The notes under the pieces: model-generated
Seen by the model: only the letters and a program-made list of their open reading frames with translations
Database searches by the model: none
Told to the model about the DNA's origin: nothing
Translations under genes and position numbers: made by a program
Shown: piece by piece, positions 1-6,576 of the stretch
Layout: the number at the start of each line of letters is the position of its first letter
Numbering within the stretch: the stretch's first letter is position 1
Assembly: GCA_021730855.1 (NCBI GenBank)
Contig: JAKFYM010000107.1
Span: 1 to 15,867 of the forward strand
Reading direction: 5' to 3'
DNA from: Bdellovibrionales bacterium
GTDB lineage: Bacteria; Bdellovibrionota; UBA1018; CAIPTA01
DNA: 15,867 nt

Positions 1-618
1 CAAGTCTTCCACTAAGGTTTGCCGAAGAGCCTCCTCGCGGACGCGTTCGATTTGGCCTCGGTCGAAGCCCGCACCGGCGTTAGGATCGAGGAGCCAAGCC
101 ACCGTGGCCTGATTCTTCACCAGCACGGAACGCACGAGTGACTTCACCACCTCGCTGAGATTCTCCTCTCGCCTAAGTTCGAGCCCTTCTACATATTCTT
201 TTTTTAGCTGAAGGATAAAATCCCGACCTTCCGATCGCACCTCAAAGGAGGAGGCCTGCGCGCCGAGCAAGCCATAGAGCGGAGCCGTGCGCGGTAGGTG
301 GAGCGAAAAACGCTCTATCCAAGCAGGGGGAAAATCGAAGCCAAGCTGTAAACGAATTTCTACTAGGGAAAGCAGGCTCTGTGAAAAAGCGGGGAGCATT
401 TCCCAGTTCTCCGTGGCCTCTAGCTCCGCGCGCATCCGCTCGAGTGACTGTTCATGCGCCGCCAGATGCGCGGGAAGATAGTCGATACTCGGCACCCCCA
501 CCACTCCTCGATGGCGTAGGCGATAGCTGGTTTCTTGCAACTGATTTTGGAGAGAGGGCGTGGGTGCCGCAGCCAGGGCGGAAAGAGAAAAAAACCAGCA
601 AAGAACTAATAAATGCAT
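1..618 (-). CDS. Secreted protein of unknown function, C-terminus off the left edge
   Basis: An open reading frame runs from ATG at 618 leftward to base 1 with no stop, giving 206 residues of a longer protein. The N-terminus (MHLLVLCWFFSLSALAAA) is a typical Sec signal peptide with an Ala-rich cleavage site and no lipobox, so export to the periplasm or outside is likely. The mature part is rich in Leu, Glu and Arg and looks mostly helical, with charged stretches around residues 50-90 and 135-165. I recognise no family or catalytic motif. The start lies one base past the TGA of the upstream gene (TGA-G-ATG), with no clear Shine-Dalgarno, so translation is probably coupled to that gene. The signal peptide and the coupling support this frame over the overlapping plus-strand frames. 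Function unknown. Confidence 0.65.
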   Translation of the reverse strand, partial: MHLLVLCWFFSLSALAAAPTPSLQNQLQETSYRLRHRGVVGVPSIDYLPAHLAAHEQSLERMRAELEATENWEMLPAFSQSLLSLVEIRLQLGFDFPPAWIERFSLHLPRTAPLYGLLGAQASSFEVRSEGRDFILQLKKEYVEGLELRREENLSEVVKSLVRSVLVKNQATVAWLLDPNAGAGFDRGQIERVREEALRQTLVEDL

Positions 619-619
619 C

Positions 620-1297
620 TCAAGGGCAAACGCCCGGCCCGACGGCCGCCTGTTGGAAAATACCGCAACGGCTTGGCGCGGCTAGGCCATTGATCCTAGT
701 GAGAGCTGCGGATTCTCCGTCGCCAAAAACTTTCCTGGCCCCCGCCAAGAGGCGCTGGCGGGCTTCGCATTTGCTGGAGGGCAAGGCCGGCGCCTTCAGC
801 TCCGCCGTGAGGGCGAAAAGTTTGGCAAAATGGCGGGCATCAAACTCTCGGCATTGGCCCACGCCGGGGCCGAGCAGCTCGGTGCCAATGGTTCGCGAAA
901 CGGCGGTGGCGGTGGCCAGCCATTCGGTTCCCCCCGCAATCGCACTCACGATCGGTTGGGCGCTAACGATATTGGGGAGCTGGACCAGAGCGAAAGCCGA
1001 GCGCGCTTGGGTTTGCGGCACTACTTTGGGCAAAACGTGAGAGAGGCCATTGTTCGCCGCAATGGCCGCAAGTATGGCTTCCTGGCTGGGCTGGGTGAGC
1101 AATGCTTGGTGGAGGTCTCTGGCCACTTCCGTGCTTTGGCGGCCAGCCACTACCACTCCGAGGGCGGCCAACAACCTACTCCCCTCCTCTGATCCCGCAA
1201 GACGCGCGGCCACGGCGGCTGTGATTTTTGTCACAGGAGTGGGCAGAGCAGCGGGAGTGGAAAGGGCAAACCAAAGAGAAAAAAGAAGAGTCAACAT
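620..1297 (-). CDS. Secreted Ala-rich protein of unknown function
   Basis: This encodes 225 residues from ATG at 1297. An in-frame TTG at 1315 would add six residues (MLRCVA), but I prefer the ATG. It is preceded by TAAGGTG at a normal Shine-Dalgarno distance, and it starts a clean signal peptide (MLTLLFSLWFALSTPAA). The mature protein is rich in Ala, Leu, Val and Gly and has four cysteines near residues 149, 177, 211 and 224, an even number that could form disulphides in the periplasm. No family is recognised. It lies 42 bases downstream of the mutase B12 subunit on the same strand, so it could be read through from the acyl-CoA operon, though nothing in it suggests acyl-CoA chemistry. It is followed by a coupled second secreted-protein gene, and the two probably work together. 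Confidence 0.65.
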   Translation of the reverse strand: MLTLLFSLWFALSTPAALPTPVTKITAAVAARLAGSEEGSRLLAALGVVVAGRQSTEVARDLHQALLTQPSQEAILAAIAANNGLSHVLPKVVPQTQARSAFALVQLPNIVSAQPIVSAIAGGTEWLATATAVSRTIGTELLGPGVGQCREFDARHFAKLFALTAELKAPALPSSKCEARQRLLAGARKVFGDGESAALTRINGLAAPSRCGIFQQAAVGPGVCP

Positions 1298-1339
1298 TGC
1301 GACGCACCTTAGCAATGAGGGCCAAGGCGGTCAATAGAT

Positions 1340-1939
1340 TTAGCCTTTTGGCCGAACGTGCTCGCGAATATAGGTGATGATGGAATCCACCGAAGTGCCA
1401 GGAGTGAAAACCATGCTCACGCCGGATTTTTTCAGCTGCACAAAATCCGTGTCCGGAATGATGCCGCCCACGAGGATGAGCATATCGCGGCCAACAATCA
1501 CGCCCTGCTTGGCCAGGCTCTTGATGATTTCAGGCACAAGGTAGTTATGCGCTCCGGAGAGGATCGAAAGGCCTACCACGTCCACATCTTCCTGAATCGC
1601 GGTGTTCACAATCATTTCCGGAGTCTGGTGCAAACCGGTATACACCACTTCAAATCCGGCATCTCGGCAAGCACGGGCGATCACCTTGGCGCCTCGATCA
1701 TGGCCGTCTAGGCCGGCTTTTCCAATAAGGACTCGGATCTGCCCGCCTTCCCGCTCAATCACGGGGGAGGAAGCAAAAATCTCGCGGACGTCGATTCGCT
1801 TTTTGACCGGGGCCGCGGTGGGCGTTGTGGGCTTCTTCGCAGGCTTTGCCGCTTTAGGAGCCGCCGCTTTCTTCTTTTTTGCGTTTTTTGCGGGCTCTTT
1901 TTTGCTTTTCGCCGGTTTTTTCAATTTCTTCACTGCCAT
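1340..1939 (-). CDS. icmB: Acyl-CoA mutase small subunit (B12-binding), with a Lys/Ala/Pro-rich N-terminal tail
   Basis: The 199-residue protein is the adenosylcobalamin-binding subunit of a two-subunit acyl-CoA mutase. Residues about 67-197 form the B12 domain. It has DGHDRG at 78-83, with His80 the expected axial cobalt ligand, then GLSILSGAH at 123-131 and VGGIIP at 157-162, the later elements of the cobalamin-binding fold. Residues 1-48 are very different: 18 Lys and one Arg in a background of Ala, Pro and Thr, predicted disordered and resembling a histone H1 tail. Family small subunits are about 135 residues, so the tail accounts for the extra length. No alternative ATG exists inside the tail, so it appears to be translated. 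The gene follows the large subunit after 29 bases with only a weak Shine-Dalgarno. The symbol is inferred from the large subunit; this subunit itself does not reveal substrate. Confidence 0.85.
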   Translation of the reverse strand: MAVKKLKKPAKSKKEPAKNAKKKKAAAPKAAKPAKKPTTPTAAPVKKRIDVREIFASSPVIEREGGQIRVLIGKAGLDGHDRGAKVIARACRDAGFEVVYTGLHQTPEMIVNTAIQEDVDVVGLSILSGAHNYLVPEIIKSLAKQGVIVGRDMLILVGGIIPDTDFVQLKKSGVSMVFTPGTSVDSIITYIREHVRPKG

Positions 1940-1968
1940 ACTTAGGAATTACCACAGGGCCGCTTGGT

Positions 1969-3642
1969 TTAGAAGTTCGCTGGGTCGCGATAGATGCCAT
2001 AGACCTCACGGAAGACTTCACAGATCTCGCCCACAGAAGCATATTCCTTCACCGCTTCCAAAATGGCCGGCAGGAGATTTTTTTCGGCCTTGGCATCCTC
2101 TGCAATGCGGCGAAGCGCGAGCGCAAGTTTGTCCTTATTGCGCTTGGCTTTCACTTTTTTCACGAAGGCAACTTGCTCATCTTCCTTTTCCTGGTGGATT
2201 TTCAGGATCGGCAAATCATGTTCGTCATCGTCCGTGTATTTGTTCACGCCCACGATGATTTTCTCTTTGCGGTCGAGCTGCTGCTGGTAGCGGTAGGCCG
2301 CAGTGGCGATTTCCTTTTGCGGAAAGCCTTCGTCGATCGCGCCCACCATGCCGCCGAGTTCATAGATTTTGTGGATGTAATCAAGGGCTTCTTTCTCGAT
2401 CTTGCTCGTGAGGTACTCCACGAAGTAAGAGCCGCCCAAAGGATCCACTGTATTTATCACTCCGCTCTCCTCGGCAATGATTTGCTGGGTGCGCAAGGCC
2501 ACTTTCACCGCCGGCTCGGAGGGGAGCGCCAGGGTTTCGTCCATCGAATTGGTGTGAAGAGAGTTCGTGCCACCGAGAATCGCGGCCAAGGCCTGCATGG
2601 TCACGCGGGCCACGTTGTTCACGGGCTGCTGGGCCGTGAGCGAAACCCCCGCCGTCTGGGCATGGGTGCGCAGCATCCAGGACTTAGGGTTTTTCGCGTG
2701 AAAGCGATTCTTCAATTCCCGCGCCCAGATGCGGCGGGCGGCGCGGAATTTGGCGATCTCTTCGAAGAAATCATTGTGCACGTCAAAAAAGAAGGAGAGG
2801 CGAGGAGCGAAATCATCCACGTCTAGGCCGCGGGCAATGGCGTCTTCCACATAGGCCAAACCATCCGCCAGGGTGAACGCCAGCTCTTGCGCCGCCGTGG
2901 CTCCGGCTTCGCGAATGTGGTAGCCCGAGATCGAAATCGAATTCCAGCGCGGGAGCTCTTTCGTGCAGAACTCCACCATATCCGTGACCAATTTCACGCT
3001 CGGCCGCGGCGGGCAAATCCACTCTTTCTGGGCGATGAACTCTTTGAGCATATCGGCCTGAATGGTGCCTCCGAGCTTTTTGCGGTCGAGGCCACGTTTG
3101 TCGGCCAGGGCCACGTACATGGCCAAGAGCACGATCGCCGGGGCGTTGATCGTCATCGAGGTGGTCACCTCATCGAGCGGAATATCGCTGAAGAGGATTT
3201 CCATATCGGCCAGGGTGGTGACGTTCACGCCCTCGCGCCCCACTTCTCCGCGCGCGAGCTTATGATCGGCGTCATAGCCCATCAGGGTGGGCATGTCGAA
3301 GGCGGTGGAAAGGCCCATCATGCCTTGGGAAAGGAGGTATTTGAATCGAGCGTTGGTGTCTTTCGGAGTGCCAAAGCCCGCGAACTGGCGCATGGTCCAG
3401 AGCTTGCCGCGATACATATCGGGCTGCACGCCGCGAGTAAACGGATACTGGCCAGGAAAACCAATGTCTTCGATCGGATCAATGCCTTCCAAATGAGAGG
3501 GGCCGGCCACGAGCGGCACTTCCATATCGGAGATCGTGGTGAAGGAACGGCCTTCGTAGATCTTGTGGTTCTTCTCCACATGGGGATCGAGCACCGTTTT
3601 GCGCCACTTGTCTTCGGCGGCTAGGACTTCCTTTTTTTCCAT
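1969..3642 (-). CDS. icmA: Acyl-CoA mutase large subunit, methylmalonyl-CoA mutase family with isobutyryl-CoA mutase residues
   Basis: This encodes 557 residues, the usual length for the separate substrate-binding (TIM-barrel) subunit of B12 acyl-CoA mutases; there is no B12 domain, which is on the next gene. Family landmarks: MYRGKLWTMRQFAGF (76-90), the barrel segment around MGYDADH (121-127), ISISGYHIREAGATA with catalytic His242, RLSFFFDVHNDFFEEIAKF, and GGTNSLHTNSMDE. Relative to Propionibacterium methylmalonyl-CoA mutase, Tyr89 is Phe87 and Arg207 is Gln205. These are the residues used by isobutyryl-CoA mutases, so the likely reaction is isobutyryl-CoA to or from n-butyryl-CoA. The frame is open to 3720, but ATG at 3642 is preferred: it has a strong AGGAGG four bases upstream, and the longer reading would overlap the upstream gene. 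The TAG of the acyl-CoA dehydrogenase ends ten bases before. The subunit call is firm; substrate is inferred from residues and neighbours. Confidence 0.93.
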   Translation of the reverse strand: MEKKEVLAAEDKWRKTVLDPHVEKNHKIYEGRSFTTISDMEVPLVAGPSHLEGIDPIEDIGFPGQYPFTRGVQPDMYRGKLWTMRQFAGFGTPKDTNARFKYLLSQGMMGLSTAFDMPTLMGYDADHKLARGEVGREGVNVTTLADMEILFSDIPLDEVTTSMTINAPAIVLLAMYVALADKRGLDRKKLGGTIQADMLKEFIAQKEWICPPRPSVKLVTDMVEFCTKELPRWNSISISGYHIREAGATAAQELAFTLADGLAYVEDAIARGLDVDDFAPRLSFFFDVHNDFFEEIAKFRAARRIWARELKNRFHAKNPKSWMLRTHAQTAGVSLTAQQPVNNVARVTMQALAAILGGTNSLHTNSMDETLALPSEPAVKVALRTQQIIAEESGVINTVDPLGGSYFVEYLTSKIEKEALDYIHKIYELGGMVGAIDEGFPQKEIATAAYRYQQQLDRKEKIIVGVNKYTDDDEHDLPILKIHQEKEDEQVAFVKKVKAKRNKDKLALALRRIAEDAKAEKNLLPAILEAVKEYASVGEICEVFREVYGIYRDPANF

Positions 3643-3645
3643 GCT

Positions 3646-3652
3646 TCCTCCT
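3646..3652 (-). promoter_or_regulatory. Ribosome binding site that fixes the mutase large-subunit start
   Basis: On the minus strand the ten bases between the TAG of the acyl-CoA dehydrogenase and the ATG at 3642 hold AGGAGGA, a near-perfect Shine-Dalgarno, with four bases between AGGAGG and the ATG. It lies inside the extra N-terminal stretch that an earlier start at 3720 would need, so it argues for the start at 3642. Confidence 0.75.
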
Positions 3653-4813
3653 CTAGCGGGCGTGTTCGGCGAGCTCGGCGCTGGCGATGACCAATCTTTG
3701 GATCTCACTCGTGCCCTCATAAATTTCGGTGATGCGCTGGTCGCGGAAATGGCGCTCGGCGGAGTATTCGTTCACGTAGCCGTAACCGCCATGGATCTGC
3801 AGCGCCTTGTCTACGATAAAATTCGCCGCTTCCGAAGCGAGGAGCTTGGCCATCGCCGCTTCCCGCGTGAATTTTAGGCCGCGATCCTGCATGCGTGCCG
3901 CCCTCCAGGTGAGAAGACGGGCGGCATCGAGCTGCGTGGCCATATCGGCGAACATGAATTGGATGCCTTGGTGGCGAGAAATGGACTTGCCAAAAGTTTC
4001 TCGCTCACGAGCATAGTTTTTTGCCGCCTGGATCGCAGCGCGGGCAATGCCAAGAGCCTGGGAGGCGATGCCGATCCGTCCACCATCGAGTGTGGCCATA
4101 GCGATCTTGAAGCCATCGCCCTCTTGGCCCAGCATCTGGTCCACCGGGATTTTCACGTCTTCAAACACTAGCTGCGAAGTGCCCGAGCCCCGGATGCCCA
4201 GCTTATGCTCTACCTTGCCCACCGAGAGGCCGGGAGTGTCCTTATCCAACACAAAGGCGCAAACGCCTTTGTGTTTTAGGTCGGTGCCGAGGGTGGCGAA
4301 CAAAATCACCGTGCCGCTCTCCGGACCATTGGTGATCCAGTTCTTGGTGCCATTCACCACATAGGCATCTCCAACCTTTTTGCAGGTGCAAATCAGCGCG
4401 CCGGCATCCGACCCCGATCCCGGTTCCGACAAAGCAAAAGCTCCGAGCTTTTCTCCACGCGCCATCGGCGCCAGCCACTTTTTCTTCTGCTCGGGGCTGC
4501 CCCATTTTTTCACCGGGCCGCAGGCCAGGGAATTATGAGCGGAAAAAATCACGCCCGTGGAAGCGCAGGCCGCATTGAGCTCCTCACCCACCAGGGAATA
4601 GGTGAGATAGTCCAAGCCGGCCCCCTCATATTCGGGCTCCACATTGATCCCCATCAGGCCCATTTGGCCCATTTGCTGGATGATCTCTTTGGGGAAACGA
4701 CCGGTCTGATCAATTTCCGCGGCCTTGGGCACGATCTCGCTCTGCGCGAACTCCCGCACCTGATCCACGATCATTTTTTGTTCGTCACTGAGTTCGAGTA
4801 TGCCTAAATCCAT
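3653..4813 (-). CDS. Short-chain acyl-CoA dehydrogenase (butyryl-CoA dehydrogenase type)
   Basis: The 386-residue FAD enzyme is full length for the family. It oxidises a saturated acyl-CoA to the trans-2-enoyl-CoA and passes electrons to electron-transfer flavoprotein, in the cytoplasm. Visible signatures: FALSEPGSGSDAG at 126-138 (flavin/substrate region); GTKNWITNG; the RETFGKSISRHQGIQF segment; and the C-terminal IHGGYGY followed by EIYEGTSEIQR. Glu366 in YEGT is the catalytic base, in the position used by short- and medium-chain enzymes. The gene starts one base after the TAA of the enoyl-CoA hydratase, with GAGGGG just upstream, so the two are translationally coupled. In this operon the expected substrate is butyryl-CoA formed by the mutase; isobutyryl-CoA or another short branched acyl-CoA cannot be excluded. 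No ETF genes are in the window. Confidence 0.95.
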   Translation of the reverse strand: MDLGILELSDEQKMIVDQVREFAQSEIVPKAAEIDQTGRFPKEIIQQMGQMGLMGINVEPEYEGAGLDYLTYSLVGEELNAACASTGVIFSAHNSLACGPVKKWGSPEQKKKWLAPMARGEKLGAFALSEPGSGSDAGALICTCKKVGDAYVVNGTKNWITNGPESGTVILFATLGTDLKHKGVCAFVLDKDTPGLSVGKVEHKLGIRGSGTSQLVFEDVKIPVDQMLGQEGDGFKIAMATLDGGRIGIASQALGIARAAIQAAKNYARERETFGKSISRHQGIQFMFADMATQLDAARLLTWRAARMQDRGLKFTREAAMAKLLASEAANFIVDKALQIHGGYGYVNEYSAERHFRDQRITEIYEGTSEIQRLVIASAELAEHAR

Positions 4814-4814
4814 T

Positions 4815-5636
4815 TTATTCCCCTCGGAAAGCGGCTTTGCGTTTTTCGGCGAAGGCGTTCATGCCTTCCCGCTGGTCGTAACTGCCAAAAATCCCGCCAA
4901 ACAAGAGTGATTCCTCCCGTAGGGCTTGGTCAATGGGCATGGTGTAGATCTGGTTCATGAGGCGTTTGGATTTTGCCACGGCCATCGGAGAATTTTTGCG
5001 AATTTCCTGCGCCACTTCCTGCGCGCGTGGCAAAAGCTGGGCGAGCGGCACCACTTGGTTGGCTAGTCCAATGCGCAGGGCTTCGTCCGCCTTGATCTTG
5101 CGGCCGGTATAGATCAGCTCGCGTGCGCGCGGCTGGCCCACAAAACGCCCGAGGCGCACCGAACCCCCAAAGCCGGGGATAATTCCCAAAGCCACTTCGG
5201 GCTGGCCGAAGACCGCATTTTCCGAAGCCAGGATGAAGTCACAGGCAATCGCAAACTCGCAGCCGCCTCCGAGCGCAAAGCCGTTCACGGCCGCAATCAC
5301 GGGCTGCGGCAAAAGCTCTAGGGCACGGCTTACGCCTTGGCCAAGGCGGGCAAAAATCTCGCCGGCCTCGGGATCCTTGTCTTTCATCTCCAAAATATCC
5401 GCGCCCGCAATGAAGCTCTTCTCTCCAGCTCCCGTGAGGATGAGCACATCGATCTGCTCGCCCTGCGCGGCGCCCTCGCGGCCAGCCGCATGCTGCTCCA
5501 CCCAAACCAAGGCCGCTTTCAATTCCCGGAGAGTCTGTTCGTTAAGCGCATTGAGCGCCTTGGGACGGGAAAACGTGAGCGTGGCCACTCCGTCTTTGGT
5601 TTCGAGCAAAATATTTTCGAGCTTGGGTTGGTCCAT
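4815..5636 (-). CDS. Enoyl-CoA hydratase / crotonase family
   Basis: The 273-residue crotonase-fold protein adds water to trans-2-enoyl-CoA to give the 3-hydroxyacyl-CoA. The oxyanion-hole segment SFIAGADI is at 74-81, NGFALGGGCEFAIACD is at 118-133 with Glu127, and PEVALGIIPGFGG starts at 146 with Glu147. These two Glu match the catalytic pair of classical enoyl-CoA hydratases (Glu144 and Glu164 in the rat enzyme), so it is a hydratase rather than an isomerase that keeps only one. A short insert around residues 49-61 (Gly/Ala/Glu/Gln-rich) makes it slightly longer than the usual 260. The ATG at 5636 follows directly on the TAG of the dehydrogenase gene with no gap. Operon context points to crotonyl-CoA as substrate. 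Confidence 0.95.
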   Translation of the reverse strand: MDQPKLENILLETKDGVATLTFSRPKALNALNEQTLRELKAALVWVEQHAAGREGAAQGEQIDVLILTGAGEKSFIAGADILEMKDKDPEAGEIFARLGQGVSRALELLPQPVIAAVNGFALGGGCEFAIACDFILASENAVFGQPEVALGIIPGFGGSVRLGRFVGQPRARELIYTGRKIKADEALRIGLANQVVPLAQLLPRAQEVAQEIRKNSPMAVAKSKRLMNQIYTMPIDQALREESLLFGGIFGSYDQREGMNAFAEKRKAAFRGE

Positions 5637-6518
5637 CTAGAAGGCTCCCGGACGCGTGGCCTTGGGCTCGCCAGAGCGGTAGTCGTAGAAACCAATGCCG
5701 GTTTTTTTCCCATAGAGGCCGGCAAAAACATATTGCCGAAGCAACGGGCAAGGCCGGTATTTGGAATCGCTCAGGCCTTCATACAGCACATCCATGATCG
5801 CGAGGCAGGTGTCGAGGCCAATGAAATCGGCTAGAGCCAGAGGGCCCATCGGCTGGTTCGTGCCAAGCTTCATGGCGGTGTCGATATCCTCGATCGAAGC
5901 CACGCCCTCATAGAGAGTGTACACAGCCTCGTTGATCATCGGCATCAAGATGCGATTTACGGCAAAGCCCGGAAAGTCGCGCGCTTCCACCACGGTCTTG
6001 CCCATTTTCTCGGCAAGCCCTCGCATCGAAGCAAAGGTCTGGTCGGAGGTGCGCAAACCGCGAATCCCTTCGACCAATTTCATGACCGGCACTGGATTCA
6101 TGAAGTGCATGCCCACCACGTCTGCGGGACGTTTGGTTTGGCCGGCGATTGCCGTGATGGAAATAGAGGAAGTGTTGGACGCGAGGATCACGCCGGGCCT
6201 CGCGATCTCATCAAGTTTTTTAAATATCTGGAACTTGAGCTGCAAATTTTCCGTGGCAGCTTCCACGATGAAGTCGGCGGCACTGAGCGCTGGCAAATCG
6301 CCACAAGGCTCAATGAGGGCTAAAATTTCTTTGGCCTTGGCGGCCTCGATCTTGTTTTTTTCCACGAGACGCCCCAGATCCTTTTCGATCTTGGCTTTTC
6401 CAGCCTGAGCGCGGTCCAAGCCCACGTCATTTAGCAAAACGCGTAGCCCACTGGCTGCGGCCACCTGCGCAATACCGGCGCCCATTTGGCCCGCTCCCAC
6501 AACGGCGAATGTCTTCAT
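5637..6518 (-). CDS. hbd: 3-hydroxybutyryl-CoA dehydrogenase
   Basis: The 293-residue NAD-dependent enzyme oxidises 3-hydroxybutyryl-CoA to acetoacetyl-CoA, or the reverse. The N-terminal Rossmann fold has GAGQMG at 8-13, and acidic Asp31 at the end of the second strand suggests NAD rather than NADP. Catalytic residues match the clostridial enzymes: Ser117 in NTSS, His138 in GMHFMNP and Asn188 in FPGFAVNRI; Glu150 follows in KLVE. The C-terminal domain carries the usual PMGPLALADFIGLD segment and ends in KKTGIGFYDY. It is first in the acyl-CoA operon, with AAGGAG seven bases before its ATG and a candidate promoter just upstream. Length and residues are fully typical of Hbd. Confidence 0.96.
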   Translation of the reverse strand: MKTFAVVGAGQMGAGIAQVAAASGLRVLLNDVGLDRAQAGKAKIEKDLGRLVEKNKIEAAKAKEILALIEPCGDLPALSAADFIVEAATENLQLKFQIFKKLDEIARPGVILASNTSSISITAIAGQTKRPADVVGMHFMNPVPVMKLVEGIRGLRTSDQTFASMRGLAEKMGKTVVEARDFPGFAVNRILMPMINEAVYTLYEGVASIEDIDTAMKLGTNQPMGPLALADFIGLDTCLAIMDVLYEGLSDSKYRPCPLLRQYVFAGLYGKKTGIGFYDYRSGEPKATRPGAF

Positions 6519-6539
6519 CTTTGGCTCCTTTTGCTGGCG

Positions 6540-6568
6540 AGTCTAGCCAAAACCTCTGGAAATCTCAA
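6540..6568 (-). promoter_or_regulatory. Candidate sigma-70-type promoter of the acyl-CoA operon
   Basis: In the 58-base gap between xerC and hbd the minus strand reads TTGAGA, 17 bases, then TAGACT. This is five of six matches to the -35 consensus and four of six to the -10, with ideal spacing. Transcription would start about 15 bases before the hbd ATG, leaving a short leader holding AAGGAG (6525-6530). It is the best promoter-like pair I found between genes, but it rests on pattern only. Confidence 0.4.
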
Positions 6569-6576
6569 TTGTTCTG

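Noticed and set aside
381..1040. A 219-codon plus-strand frame across the two left-end genes
   Set aside because: It has no signal peptide or recognisable motif and is Pro/Ser/Ala-rich. The minus-strand frames have signal peptides, coupled stop/start and a Shine-Dalgarno.
1879..2826. A 315-codon plus-strand frame opposite the mutase large subunit, and a further 245-codon one at 2887-3624
   Set aside because: The minus strand codes a full, conserved mutase. The plus-strand translations are His/Phe/Val-rich mirror sequence with no motif, as expected from GC-biased codon use.
1340..3642. Propionate/methylmalonyl-CoA pathway cluster
   Set aside because: No epimerase, carboxylase or MeaB gene is nearby, and the two substrate-defining residues are those of isobutyryl-CoA mutase.
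3643..3720. A 26-residue N-terminal extension of the mutase large subunit
   Set aside because: It overlaps the end of the acyl-CoA dehydrogenase, is not mutase-like, and contains the AGGAGG of the real start at 3642.
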